The notes under the pieces are model-generated. The model was not told the origin of the DNA, did no database searches, and worked only from the letters and a program-made list of their open reading frames with translations. This document shows, in pieces, positions 49,826 to 59,529 of a DNA stretch of 64,000 nucleotides. Source of the stretch: Chloracidobacterium sp. (lineage in GTDB: Bacteria > Acidobacteriota > Blastocatellia > Pyrinomonadales > Pyrinomonadaceae); assembly GCA_016715795.1 (NCBI GenBank), contig JADJXP010000001.1:558001-622000 (forward strand), written 5' to 3'. A program made the translations under genes and the position numbers. Within the stretch, counting starts at the first letter, position 1, and the number at the start of each line of letters is the position of its first letter.

Positions 49826-51340
49826 TTATTGCTCGGTCGAGTCGTGTCTCCCTGAGACGCTTCTCCAAATAAAGTACACCGGCACGCCCGTCAGGACGAT
49901 CAAGAGTCCCGGCCATGTCGCGGTCGTCTGATAAATGAAGAGGATCGCGAGAATTACGGTTGCGCCGATAACGTAAAGCGCCGGCACGACCGGATAGCCG
50001 TAGGCCTTATACGGGCGTTCGGCGTCGGGTTGTTTCACGCGGAGGACAAAAACCGCGGCGATAGCGAGAATGTAAAAAATCAATGCCGACGAGATAACGT
50101 AGGTCAGCAGGTCATTGTAGAGGCTGCCATAGGAACCGTCAGCCTTGACGGTCCTCGGCAGAACATAGAATACCGCCAGGACGCACTGAACAATGATGCC
50201 CCATGCCGGGACGTGAAACTTATTCAGCCGGCCGACAGCCTGGAAAAAAAGCCCGTCCTTGGCCATGGCATAATACGCACGCGGCCCCGCAAGTATCAGA
50301 CCATTATTGCAGCCAAACGTCGATATCATGATGGCAACGGCCATCAATGTCGCCCCAACGCCGGGAAAGATCACCTCGGCTGATGCTGACCCGACACGAT
50401 CGCTTGCAACCTTTTGAATGTCCTCAAAGCGAAGCGTGACTAGATAGGCAATATTCGCCAACAGGTACAAGACGATCACGCCGCCGGTGCCAAAAAGCAG
50501 CGACAACGGCAGATTGCGCTGCGGATCTCTCACCTCACCGGCCGTAAAGGTCACGTTATGCCACGCATCGGCGGAAAAGAGCGAGTTCGTCTGGGCCACG
50601 CAGATACCGACAAAGAGACCGAAAGCGACGACCGCCGTGAGGCCGTCACCGACGTCTTGCAGATTGCCCCGGACTGTCCAGAAATCGCTGAAATTAGCCG
50701 CCGCGATGTCGCCATGAGATATCAGCCCGACGGCAATGCCCAGCACGATCAGCGCGATGAGCGAGCCGGTCTTGGCAAAAGTAAATGTGTTCTGCACGAG
50801 CTTGCCGAGCTTAAGCCCGCGCGTATTCAGCCAGGTCAGGAACACGATCATGACGATCCCGAGGAGCTGGGCCGTCGAGAGCGAAAAGGCGTAACTCGAC
50901 GAACCGATCCTGACCGGCTCTATCAGGTAGCTAGTCTCAGATATCTGTGGAATAAGGATCCCTGTGAAACGTGCGAATGCGACCGAAACCGCAGCGATCG
51001 TGGCTGTGCCGATCACGAGAAAGTGTGTCCAGCCGTAGAGAAAGCCCCAAAACGGGGCATACGCCTCCTTTAGATAGACATACATTCCGCCGGCCTTTGG
51101 CATCATCGCCGCCAATTCGCCGTATGAGAGGGCCGCGCCGACCGTCAGCAGTCCCGTGATGAACCAAACGAACAGCAGCCATGCGGGCGAGCCGACCTGA
51201 CGAGCGATGTCGGCTGAGACAATAAAAATGCCCGACCCGATCATCGATCCGGCGACGATCATCGTCGCATCGAGCAGCCCGAGGCCGCGCACAAATCCTT
51301 CGCGTGTGGTTACTTCCGTTTCCGCAGGCTCAGTTGCCAT
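49826..51340 (-). CDS. APC family amino acid permease (LAT/YbaT-like)
   Basis: 504 residues with twelve membrane helices: GLGLLDATMIVAGSMIGSGIFIVSADIARQVGSPAWLLFVWFITGLLTVGAALSYGELAAMMPKAGGMYVYLKEAYAPFWGFLYGW is the L-amino-acid-transporter type APC pattern. A different subgroup from its downstream neighbour, so the pair is not a recent tandem duplication. Substrate not predictable. Together the two suggest reliance on amino acids as nutrients. Confidence 0.92.
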   Translation of the reverse strand: MATEPAETEVTTREGFVRGLGLLDATMIVAGSMIGSGIFIVSADIARQVGSPAWLLFVWFITGLLTVGAALSYGELAAMMPKAGGMYVYLKEAYAPFWGFLYGWTHFLVIGTATIAAVSVAFARFTGILIPQISETSYLIEPVRIGSSSYAFSLSTAQLLGIVMIVFLTWLNTRGLKLGKLVQNTFTFAKTGSLIALIVLGIAVGLISHGDIAAANFSDFWTVRGNLQDVGDGLTAVVAFGLFVGICVAQTNSLFSADAWHNVTFTAGEVRDPQRNLPLSLLFGTGGVIVLYLLANIAYLVTLRFEDIQKVASDRVGSASAEVIFPGVGATLMAVAIMISTFGCNNGLILAGPRAYYAMAKDGLFFQAVGRLNKFHVPAWGIIVQCVLAVFYVLPRTVKADGSYGSLYNDLLTYVISSALIFYILAIAAVFVLRVKQPDAERPYKAYGYPVVPALYVIGATVILAILFIYQTTATWPGLLIVLTGVPVYFIWRSVSGRHDSTEQ

Positions 51341-51591
51341 AGGTTCTACATTTCGGCCGGCCTAAACGGCCCTTTAACGGCCGTCGTCCTGAGTTGTTAG
51401 CGTTGGCGAGATATTCGTAGGTGATATTATACGTTTATTACGCGATCTGTCGAGTGTGCAAAACGGTTTCGGGTCGGACATCGCGGCCGCCGCCGCCCGT
51501 TCAGCGCTTTTGGCGCGCCGGGCAAACGATTCTTCGGCGCAAATCATCATAGAATGGCATTAATAGAAGCATTGGTATCAGGTCAAGAATC
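51341..51591. other. Divergent intergenic region without a gene
   Basis: This interval separates the permease pair from the M1-like gene. It contains a GC-rich stretch (gcggccgccgccgcccg near 51484-51500) and cggccggcctaaacggcc near 51354, which can fold on itself, but no open frame or clear promoter on either strand. Confidence 0.5.
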
Positions 51592-53673
51592 ATGATCAAC
51601 CTTATTAGAAAGGGCTTATTTGTTGGCGGCTTCCTCGCCGTGCTCGCCGGCGGTGCGAGCGGCCAGGTCAAGCGGACGTCGTACGATGTCACAAACTATG
51701 TGATGGATGTATCGCTCAACCCGGCCGAACGAAAACTCTCGGCAACAGTAGATGTGGCGTTCACGCCACTGGAGGAAGCGCGCGCTGTCGCGTTTGAACT
51801 CAACGGTTCGCTCAAGGTCGAATCCGTCACGCGGCAGGACAGAACGATACCATTGATACCGACTGCGACACCGACCGCGAAAAAGACACCTAAACCCGCT
51901 CCGACACCGGAGGCAGTAGTAACTTTTGTCCAGGACCAGTCCAACAGTTCGGAACTTGGCCCGCATGTGAGGGTAGACCTCGGCACAGAGGTCGCGGCGG
52001 GAACGCCTGTAGTGCTGCGTTTCAAATACAGCGGTATCCTCGACACGCCGCAGGGCGGGCCGTTGCTCAGCAAGAGGCTTGCATGGATCGGCGATAGTCT
52101 TGGGTATTTGATGTATGCGGCACGCTGGTTCCCATTTCACGCGTATGCGTCGGATACGGCAACGTCTGACATTACGATCTCGTTGCCCGCGGGCTATCAG
52201 GTCGCCGGCAATGGCGAACGGCTGCAGTCCGCCGGCGATGGAAAGGCCCGTTTTGCCCAAGCCGCTCCGGCCCTGACCGGTAATATCTTCTATAGCCGCA
52301 ACGCGCCCAAAACGCTCAGGTATGGCGATCAGGAACTCCAATTCTACGCTAAGCCCGGAAATGACGAACGTATCGGGGCCTACGGGGAGACGCTGGGCAA
52401 AGCCCTGGCGAATTACGCTGGCCGCTTTGGCCAGCCCGCAAGCGGGAAACGTCTCGTCATCGCTCAGATCGACGACGAAAGCCTGGAGTACTATTCGGCA
52501 CCGGGAATGATCTTTGTCGGTAACCGGCAGTTTGAGGAAGGCCGCGAGGCAACGCTCGACCGGCTGCAGCGAGAGGCGGCATATCAGTGGTGGGGACTGA
52601 CCGTCGGGCTCAAGACGTTTGACGACGCCTGGCTCTCGCAGGGGCTGGCCGAATATTCGGCGTATTCGCTTCGCGAGGGAGAGACTGACCCGGCCAAGCT
52701 CGATGCTCTTCGCCGCGACCTGCTCGAAAGGGCCCTTACCTTCGAGCAGACGGTATCGATCCTGCGTGCGCCGGCCACTCTTGACGACCAGAGCACCGGT
52801 TATCAATACATTATGTTTGCGAAGGGAGCATTTGTCTTTAAGCTGCTTCGCGACACGTTGGGCCGGCAGAAATTCGATCAGCTGCTGCGCACATTTTTGC
52901 AGGAGTTTCGCGGCAAGAATGCGTCGATCGACGATTTTGAGAAACTAGCGTCGCGCATCGCCGGCCAGCCTATGAGGTACTTCTTTGCCCGCTGGGTCGA
53001 ATCGACGGGCGTGCCGGAATTTTCGAGCGATTATCAGATCCTGCGAACGCGCGGCGGCAAATTCATTGCCCGCGGCACCGTAAAGCAGAACTACGACAAT
53101 CTGCACTTGCCGGTCGATGTCGAACTCAGATCGGAGGGCGGCCTCGGCTCAAAGATCGAGACGCTGCAGATGGATGAGGCAAGCGCGGATTTCAGTATCG
53201 AGGCGACCGGCAAGCCGCTTGCCGTGATCATCGATCCGGGATACAAGCTGCTCAGGATCTCACCCGACCTGCGTATCTCATCGATCGCCCGCCGCGGGAT
53301 CGAGCAATTCAAGGAAGGCAATTACCCTGAGGCACAGCAGCAGTTTGAAGAGGCTCTAAAACTCGACCGGTCAAATTCGTGGATCTACTATCACCTCGGC
53401 CTGCTATTCCTCGATCAGAGGAATTATGACCTGGCTATCGACAATTTCAAGGCCGCCCAGGGCGGCGACCTTGATCCGGCATGGCTCGCCGTCTGGTCGA
53501 ACATCAAGATGGGCAACGCCTACGACGCAAAAGGCGACCGCACACGCGCCGTCGCCGCCTACAAACGCGCCGAGGCGACGGCCGATAACTACGACAACGC
53601 CCAGGACGCCGCAAAACGCTACATGGCAACGCCGTACGACCCGAAGGAAAAACAGAACCAAGCCGTCAGGTAA
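51592..53673 (+). CDS. Secreted M1-peptidase-like protein without zinc ligands, with C-terminal TPRs
   Basis: 693 residues with a signal peptide (ends GGASGQ). An M1-type N-terminal saddle (VTNYVMDVSLNPAERKLSATVDVAFTPL) is interrupted by a proline/threonine-rich insert (TATPTAKKTPKPAPTPE, about 89-105). A GAMEN-like site reads YSAPGMIFVG. The zinc motif HExxH-x18-E is replaced: REAAYQWWG with, further on, WLSQGLAEYSAYSL, so both His and the third ligand Glu are lost (to Arg, Tyr and Gln) while the fold markers QWWG and WLxxGLA remain. TPR units follow from about residue 570. Probably a binding or scaffold protein, not an aminopeptidase. Confidence 0.82.
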   Translation: MINLIRKGLFVGGFLAVLAGGASGQVKRTSYDVTNYVMDVSLNPAERKLSATVDVAFTPLEEARAVAFELNGSLKVESVTRQDRTIPLIPTATPTAKKTPKPAPTPEAVVTFVQDQSNSSELGPHVRVDLGTEVAAGTPVVLRFKYSGILDTPQGGPLLSKRLAWIGDSLGYLMYAARWFPFHAYASDTATSDITISLPAGYQVAGNGERLQSAGDGKARFAQAAPALTGNIFYSRNAPKTLRYGDQELQFYAKPGNDERIGAYGETLGKALANYAGRFGQPASGKRLVIAQIDDESLEYYSAPGMIFVGNRQFEEGREATLDRLQREAAYQWWGLTVGLKTFDDAWLSQGLAEYSAYSLREGETDPAKLDALRRDLLERALTFEQTVSILRAPATLDDQSTGYQYIMFAKGAFVFKLLRDTLGRQKFDQLLRTFLQEFRGKNASIDDFEKLASRIAGQPMRYFFARWVESTGVPEFSSDYQILRTRGGKFIARGTVKQNYDNLHLPVDVELRSEGGLGSKIETLQMDEASADFSIEATGKPLAVIIDPGYKLLRISPDLRISSIARRGIEQFKEGNYPEAQQQFEEALKLDRSNSWIYYHLGLLFLDQRNYDLAIDNFKAAQGGDLDPAWLAVWSNIKMGNAYDAKGDRTRAVAAYKRAEATADNYDNAQDAAKRYMATPYDPKEKQNQAVR

Positions 53674-53677
53674 AAAA

Positions 53678-53707
53678 GAGAGGCTTGCCGGTCGCAAGCC
53701 CCTCTTA
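53678..53707. terminator. Bidirectional terminator between M1-like and Oar-like genes
   Basis: The stem agaggcttgc and gcaagccc-ctct (one bulged C) with a 5-base loop, preceded by aaaaaag and followed by tattc, sits in the convergent gap. The A-run and T-containing flank let it work in both directions. Confidence 0.7.
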
Positions 53708-53728
53708 TTCGTCCTCTCGTTATTCCGA

Positions 53729-56700
53729 TCAGAACTTGAGCCGTGCCCTGAACTGGCCGACCCTCGGGCCGCCAACCGTGTTTGTCACGACGCCAAAATC
53801 AACGGCATCCTGTAGGTCGCTGTTCGGATTCGCAAAGTTGACCGTGTTTAGAATGTTGAACAGATCAAAGCCGAGTTCAAGGCTCATTCGCTCGGTGAGC
53901 TTGGTATTCTTCGCCAGGCTGACGTCAAATCGCCGCTGTGAGGGACCGCGGAAGGTGTTGCGCCCGAGGTCGCCAAATCTGCCCATCGGCGATGAAAAAC
54001 ACTGACGATCGATTACGTTGAGGTTGCTGCTGCTCACGCTTCCAACCGCTTGGGATAACGGACAGATCACGTTCGGCCGACCAAACCCGGGCCGATACAT
54101 TCCACCCGAGCCGCGTGCCAGCCATTGCAGATACTGCAGATCGGTGGCGTTGACGGGCAGCGTCATCTGGCTGACATTTCCGAGCTCGGGCTCGGAAGCG
54201 AAGACGGTGAAAGGTGTTCCCGACTGTGCCTGAAAGAAGCCCGACAGACTCCAGCCCTTCACGAACCGGTTGCTTAACCTTCCGGCGGGAATCTCCCATA
54301 CAAAGTTTGCTGAAAGACGATGCGTCCGGTCAAAATCCGAAAGAGCTCGGTTAGCCTCGAGGTTTCGCGAGTCGCCTTGAGCGATGAAGCCGCTATTTGG
54401 CACATCGGGCTTACCACTGCCGGCCGTGCTTCCGGGATCGGTCGACATCACGTCGTGCGATCTTGAGAGCGTGTACGCGACATTGAACTGCAGCCCCCGC
54501 GACATACGCTTTGTGAGGCTGAACTGACCACCATGATAGTCTGAATACCCTTTTGACTGGAGCAGCAGAGCCTCAGGCACGTTAAAGCCGAGGATAGGCA
54601 CACGGGCCTCAAAGTTGATGAACGTGCCGTTCGCGGCCGATAGGTTAAGGTCTGGTCGTCCGGTGGCTGTATTGAGGAAGCCAAATGCGACACCTGTGCC
54701 GCGTGCTCTGGCGGTGGAACCAGCATTCAACGGTCCGTTCGGCGCACCGGCGGCGACGTATGCTTGATTGAATCGCTCATAGATATGATCCGGCGTATTC
54801 GGATCATTCAGGTCAAACCCCTGATTCAGAGCAGTGGCGATCAAGAGATTCCTGCCCTTTGTTCCGACATAGCGAGCCTCGAACATCAGGTTGTTGGCAA
54901 GTTCGTACTGTACACCGACATTCCACTGATGGATCAGCGGTGTCTTAAGGTTACGGTCGACGGCCCGAAACTCAAACGTCTCGGCAATGTTTCCGCGGGT
55001 ACACCCAACGCCGGTTGCCGGGACGCAACTTGCACCATTCGGTGTTCCGCGCGAATCGACGAATACCGGCGTGTTGTCACGGATCGAATATGTACCGGTG
55101 GCGCCCGAACCGCGAACGATGCGGAACGGAAGCCACTGATTCAGCGGGATATTAGTCGGTACGCCCGAGAACGCAGACGGAATCGATACGTTGCCGCTCG
55201 GCACGGTGATCTCGACCTCGCGAAGGAATGGATAGTTTGAGAATACTGTGTTGATGAAAGCCGCCGACGGCCTATCGTAAAACATGCCGTATCCGCCTCG
55301 GAAGACGAGCTTGTTGGTCGCGGCAAACGCTAATCCAATGCGTGGGGCCAAGTTGTTAGTATCCTGTCCCTTCAGCGTGTGTTTGTTGTTGGTTCGGGCC
55401 GTAACGGAGATCGCGCTGTCAACGATCGCGACGTTAGTGCTGGCAACATTGCTGGGTACGATGAAGCCTGGCGACGGATCGTCGCAAAGCGTGTTCGAAC
55501 CGCCCGTGGCCGTGAAGCAAGGTAGGAACGGTTCAAGGTCAAAGTTTCCGATGCGCCCATTTTTCTCGGTCGGCCACATGAACAGTTCATATCTCAGCCC
55601 GACATTCACCGTCAGCTTGCGGCCGATCTTCCAGTCGTCGGTGATATAGAAACCGTAGTCACGGAAGCGAAAGTCCTTGTCCGTAATGCCGTACTGCGTA
55701 TCGGCCTCGGTCGCGTTTCCGGTCAGGAGCTGGGTGAACGAGTCGAATTTCTCAAACTCGGTCGCCTGTTCCTCTGGCAGATTGGTCTGGAACCTGTGGC
55801 TCTTGAATTCGGCCCCAAACTTTAGGTTGTGGTTGCCAAACATCCAATTGGCGTTATTGCCGAAACTGTAGGTTGTTTGCTTCCGCTGGTTGAATGAATC
55901 ATTCGGGCCGCCGAATGAGAAGTTGGCCAGGTTGTTTCGGCCGGTGTAGTGCCCTAGTCGCGTCGTAGCGACACTGCTGTCGAAGGTAGATGCGGGATTA
56001 TTGACGCCAATCGATCCGTTGGTGAAATCGCCTGTTGAAAAGTCATCGGTAAGCGAGCGAGTGTTATTCAGCGAGAAGAAGCCAAAACGAACCTCATTAA
56101 TGAACCTTGGCGAGAAGATGTGCGTGTCGCCAATCGAAAGCGTACGGTTGCGGTCGTTACGCTGAAGTGTGGTTGGTGACGCCAGGCTGTTTGGGTCCGG
56201 GAACGAATCGAGGCCCGGGAAGTTTGCGTAAAAGAGTGTTCCGCTAAGCGTGTTATTGCTGGTCAAGTGTGCATCAATACGACCCGTGAACTGATGCTGC
56301 GTAAAGAGCGACGGCTGCACACTGACGACCTCGACAAGCGGATTATTGCGTTGCAGCGTTCGCGACGTAATGTTCGGGAACATCCCGTATTGATAGGTGC
56401 CGGTTCCAGTCTGATCGACGATATTAAGGTTTCGGAAATTTGAAATACTCGGGATATAGAATCCACCTGTAACGGGGTTCCTGAGGTTTAGGATGCGAAA
56501 GGCGACGTCGCTAATGTCGGAAGGTGTTAGGCAATCGGAACCGTTGCATCCGTTGAACTGATTAAAGGCTGCCGCGATTGCGGCCTTGGAACGATCTCTT
56601 CCGAGCGCGCTCATCGCGAGCGGCAACACCGTACGTGTCCTTGCGGTCGGCACCAAGCCGGTATGGGCATCGGTATACTGGTAACCGCCAAAGAAGAATA

Positions 56701-57595
56701 CCTTGTCATGTTTGATCGGGCCGCCTACTGTGAAGCCCATCTCAGTCCGATCGGCACGTGGCTTTTCGTTGCCGCTCTGCTTCAGAAAGAACTCATTGGA
56801 GTTAAAGGCTTTGTTCTGCAGATAATAGTAGGCCGATCCCGAGAATTCGTTTCCGCCCTGTTTGGTGACAAGCTGGAAGTTTCCGCCGCCGCTGCGTCCC
56901 GTGGACGCGTCGTAGAGCGAAGTCTGGAGCTTGACTTCCTGCAGCGTCTCAGGGGCCGGCGAGATATTATCTGTCAGGCTGCCCTCATTGCTTGTGATAT
57001 TGGTAGCGTCGACGCCATTGAAGAAAAGGCTAGTCGACGTCGTCCGGGCACCGTTGACCGACGGCGAGATATTGCCGTTACCGTTGACACCGACCGGCGA
57101 AAGCTCAGACGATACGCCCGACTCGGAACCGAGCAGCCCGGTAAAGCTACGTGTCGAGGTTGGCGTCTTTACAAGCTGTTCGCCCGTGATCTGCCGCGAG
57201 ATGGCCGCCGATTCTGTCTGAACGAGTGGCTGTTCGGCAAGAACGTTGACAAAGGCGTCTGAGACGCCCACTTCAAGCGTGACATCGATCGAGCGCGTTA
57301 CCGATGCCTCGACCTCGATATTTGCGTTGGATGCTTTCTTGAAGCCATCCTTCGAGTAGGTCACCGAATATGTGCCAACGGGCAGTACGGTCACCGACCA
57401 GCGGCCGTCCTCATCGGTAACGACAGTTCGCGATAAGTTTGTAGCGGTATAGTGGACCATTACCGTCGCCCCTTGGATGACGTCGCCGTTCGGATCTTTG
57501 ACAGTCCCGGTCAGGCCACCAGCCACTTGTCCGGACGCGATGATGGCCAAACACAACAACATTAGTTTTCCCGTGAATAGTTTGCTTATGATCAT
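53729..57595 (-). CDS. Oar-like TonB-dependent outer-membrane protein with carboxypeptidase regulatory-like domain
   Basis: 1288 residues from the ATG at 57595, preceded by AGGAAT. Signal peptide (KLMLLCLAIIASGQVAGG), then a CarboxypepD_reg-like beta domain (GLTGTVKDPNGDVIQGATVMVHYTATNLSRTVVTDEDGRWSVTVLPVGTYSVTYSKDGFKK), then a plug (ISRQITGEQLVKTPTSTRSFTGLLGSESGVSS, NGARTTSTSLFFNGVDATNITSNEGS) and a large beta barrel ending GGPRVGQFRARLKF, with a terminal aromatic. This is the very common Acidobacteriota Oar/TonB-dependent transporter family. Ligand unknown. Divergent from a PhoB/PhoR-like pair across 156 bp holding a clear palindrome. Confidence 0.92.
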   Translation of the reverse strand: MIISKLFTGKLMLLCLAIIASGQVAGGLTGTVKDPNGDVIQGATVMVHYTATNLSRTVVTDEDGRWSVTVLPVGTYSVTYSKDGFKKASNANIEVEASVTRSIDVTLEVGVSDAFVNVLAEQPLVQTESAAISRQITGEQLVKTPTSTRSFTGLLGSESGVSSELSPVGVNGNGNISPSVNGARTTSTSLFFNGVDATNITSNEGSLTDNISPAPETLQEVKLQTSLYDASTGRSGGGNFQLVTKQGGNEFSGSAYYYLQNKAFNSNEFFLKQSGNEKPRADRTEMGFTVGGPIKHDKVFFFGGYQYTDAHTGLVPTARTRTVLPLAMSALGRDRSKAAIAAAFNQFNGCNGSDCLTPSDISDVAFRILNLRNPVTGGFYIPSISNFRNLNIVDQTGTGTYQYGMFPNITSRTLQRNNPLVEVVSVQPSLFTQHQFTGRIDAHLTSNNTLSGTLFYANFPGLDSFPDPNSLASPTTLQRNDRNRTLSIGDTHIFSPRFINEVRFGFFSLNNTRSLTDDFSTGDFTNGSIGVNNPASTFDSSVATTRLGHYTGRNNLANFSFGGPNDSFNQRKQTTYSFGNNANWMFGNHNLKFGAEFKSHRFQTNLPEEQATEFEKFDSFTQLLTGNATEADTQYGITDKDFRFRDYGFYITDDWKIGRKLTVNVGLRYELFMWPTEKNGRIGNFDLEPFLPCFTATGGSNTLCDDPSPGFIVPSNVASTNVAIVDSAISVTARTNNKHTLKGQDTNNLAPRIGLAFAATNKLVFRGGYGMFYDRPSAAFINTVFSNYPFLREVEITVPSGNVSIPSAFSGVPTNIPLNQWLPFRIVRGSGATGTYSIRDNTPVFVDSRGTPNGASCVPATGVGCTRGNIAETFEFRAVDRNLKTPLIHQWNVGVQYELANNLMFEARYVGTKGRNLLIATALNQGFDLNDPNTPDHIYERFNQAYVAAGAPNGPLNAGSTARARGTGVAFGFLNTATGRPDLNLSAANGTFINFEARVPILGFNVPEALLLQSKGYSDYHGGQFSLTKRMSRGLQFNVAYTLSRSHDVMSTDPGSTAGSGKPDVPNSGFIAQGDSRNLEANRALSDFDRTHRLSANFVWEIPAGRLSNRFVKGWSLSGFFQAQSGTPFTVFASEPELGNVSQMTLPVNATDLQYLQWLARGSGGMYRPGFGRPNVICPLSQAVGSVSSSNLNVIDRQCFSSPMGRFGDLGRNTFRGPSQRRFDVSLAKNTKLTERMSLELGFDLFNILNTVNFANPNSDLQDAVDFGVVTNTVGGPRVGQFRARLKF

Positions 57596-57669
57596 AAAAT
57601 TATTCCTGGACGAAAATCGTCTGAAGGAAGAGACTATCCGAGCATGGTTAATTCCAAGTGACAGGCACA

Positions 57670-57684
57670 TTAACAAATTGTTAA
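57670..57684. promoter_or_regulatory. Palindromic operator candidate ttaacaa-a-ttgttaa
   Basis: A perfect 7-1-7 palindrome in the divergent region between the Oar-like gene (start 57595) and the PhoB-like gene (start 57752). AT-rich palindromes of this size are typical repressor sites. It is unlike the direct-repeat Pho box expected for a PhoB-type protein. Confidence 0.5.
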
Positions 57685-57751
57685 ATATGAAATTCAGACT
57701 GGGTTGTTTGGTCGCGCAGTATGATCAAATTGTCGTCTTACAGGGCCTAAT

Positions 57752-58438
57752 ATGAACCAACGAATACTGATCGTTGAGGACGATCCCGATATCGCGGAGA
57801 GTATCGTTTACAACCTCGAGCGTTTCGGGCTACGGACGGCAGTCGCAGAAAGTGGCGAAAAGGGGTTGCGGCTCGCCCTGGACGGCGGATCTCCGCCGGC
57901 GCTCATCGTACTCGACCTAATGCTGCCGGGCATGAGCGGCATGGACGTTTGCAAACGCCTGCGCCGCGAGACGCTGACTGAAAAGACACCGATCATCATC
58001 CTCACGGCCAAGGCCGCCGAAGCGGACAAGGTACAGGGGCTAGAGTTGGGGGCCGATGATTACATGACCAAGCCGTTCTCGGTGAAAGAACTCGTCGCAC
58101 GAATTCGGGCGGTAATGCGTCGCTCCGCCGAGCCGGGCGAACCGCAATACGAGGACGAAGGCTTGTCGATCGATTTTGTCGAGATGCGGGTGAATTGCCA
58201 GGGGCGCGACATTAAGCTGACACGCAAAGAGTTTGCACTGCTCGAGGCCCTCGCTAAGAATCCCAACGGCCTCGCCCCCAGGCAAAAGCTGCTCGACGAC
58301 GTTTGGGGTTACAGTTATTACGGTGACACGCGAACGCTCGACGTGCACATTCGCCGGCTGCGTCAAAAGCTCGGTGAGTGCGCCTCGCGGATCGAGACGG
58401 TCGTCGGCGTTGGGTATCGGTTTGTCGGAAAGAAATGA
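57752..58438 (+). CDS. OmpR/PhoB-family response regulator
   Basis: 228 residues. The receiver has the acidic pair in ILIVEDDPDI, phosphoacceptor Asp in LIVLDLMLPGMSG and Lys in DYMTKPFSVKELVARI. The C-terminal winged helix reads DIKLTRKEFALLEALAKNPNGLAPRQKLLDDVWGYSYYGDTRTLDVHIRRLRQKLG, characteristic of PhoB-like transcription factors. The stop overlaps the ATG of the sensor kinase by 4 bp. It is divergent from the Oar-like gene, which is a possible target. Confidence 0.95.
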   Translation: MNQRILIVEDDPDIAESIVYNLERFGLRTAVAESGEKGLRLALDGGSPPALIVLDLMLPGMSGMDVCKRLRRETLTEKTPIIILTAKAAEADKVQGLELGADDYMTKPFSVKELVARIRAVMRRSAEPGEPQYEDEGLSIDFVEMRVNCQGRDIKLTRKEFALLEALAKNPNGLAPRQKLLDDVWGYSYYGDTRTLDVHIRRLRQKLGECASRIETVVGVGYRFVGKK

Positions 58439-59529
58439 GTCCTCGTCCGAAAAGCAATGGAGAAGTTCTCTCTTCGCGCGAGCTGCTACAGCAGATGATC
58501 AGCAGCATGCGCGAGGGAATTGTCGTCGTCGGGACGGGCGGCAAGATCTTTGCATCGAACCCCGCCGCGAGACGCCTGCTCGCCGAGGGTGCGGACATTG
58601 ATTCGCGTAAGATCGACGAGCTCATTGCGGACGAGACGGTCCATTCGGCATTCGCACGTGCCAAATCGCACGGCGAGAGCACCGAGGTAAAGATCGAGAT
58701 AGAGCGGCGGGGCGACACGCGCATGTACGACCTGCGAACGGCTCCGCTGAGCTTTGCCGAGACGCGCGAGCAGCGATACGCGATCGGCTTCTTTTACGAC
58801 ATCACGCGGCTCGAACGCCTCGAAAAGGTCCGGCAGGAATTCCTATCGAACGTTTCGCACGAGCTCCGAACGCCGCTGACCTCGATCCTCGCCTTTGTCG
58901 AGACGCTAAACGACGGCGCACTTGAGGACAAGGAGAATAGCCGCCGATTTCTCGACGTCATCCGCCGCAACGCCGAACGGATGCACCACCTGATCGACGA
59001 CGTGCTAGAACTTTCGCTGATCGAGGCAGGAAAGGTGACGGTAAATCCAAAGATGACGCAGCTTGCACCGCTGGTCGATGAAGTGTGGTCTTCGCTCGCG
59101 GGCCGAGCGCAAAAGCGTGGCGTCACGTTCGAGAACACCGTTCCCGCTACGGCCGCCGTTCACGCGGATTCGCGGCGTATCGAGCAAATACTTATCAATC
59201 TCCTGAGCAACGCGATCAAGTTCAATCGCGAGGGCGGCACGATCACGGTTTCGTTCGAAACATCGGGCGACCGAGCCCGCATCCACGTCGCCGACACCGG
59301 GGACGGCATCGCCCGCGAACATCTGCCGCGCATTTTCGAACGCTTTTACCGCACAGACACCGCACGCTCGCGCGAGCTCGGCGGTACAGGGCTCGGCCTC
59401 GCCATTGTCAAACACCTTGCTCGCCTGCACAACGGCGAGGTTACGGTCACGTCCACCGTCGGCAAAGGCTCGACATTCACGCTCACATTGCCCGCCGCGG
59501 CGACTGAGCATCACGCAGCTCCAGCCTAA
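58435..59529 (+). CDS. PhoR-like sensor histidine kinase without membrane segments
   Basis: 364 residues from the ATG at 58435. A PAS domain (SRELLQQMISSMREGIVVVGTGGKIFASNPAARRLLAEGADIDSRKI) is followed by HisKA with SNVSHELRTPLTSILAFVETL (phosphoacceptor His) and HATPase_c with the N box NLLSNAIKFNR, DTGDGIAREHLPRIFERFYR and GGTGLGLAIVKHLARLHNG. No signal peptide or membrane helix is seen, so unlike classical PhoR it is cytoplasmic and must sense an internal signal or a partner. No PhoU or Pst genes are next to it. It overlaps the convergent NADAR gene by 47 bp. Confidence 0.95.
   Translation: MSPRPKSNGEVLSSRELLQQMISSMREGIVVVGTGGKIFASNPAARRLLAEGADIDSRKIDELIADETVHSAFARAKSHGESTEVKIEIERRGDTRMYDLRTAPLSFAETREQRYAIGFFYDITRLERLEKVRQEFLSNVSHELRTPLTSILAFVETLNDGALEDKENSRRFLDVIRRNAERMHHLIDDVLELSLIEAGKVTVNPKMTQLAPLVDEVWSSLAGRAQKRGVTFENTVPATAAVHADSRRIEQILINLLSNAIKFNREGGTITVSFETSGDRARIHVADTGDGIAREHLPRIFERFYRTDTARSRELGGTGLGLAIVKHLARLHNGEVTVTSTVGKGSTFTLTLPAAATEHHAAPA

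Noticed and set aside
51616..52806. 396-residue minus-strand frame inside the M1-like gene
   Set aside because: No motif, rich in Arg and Cys as expected of a shadow frame; the plus strand has signal peptide, fold markers and TPRs.
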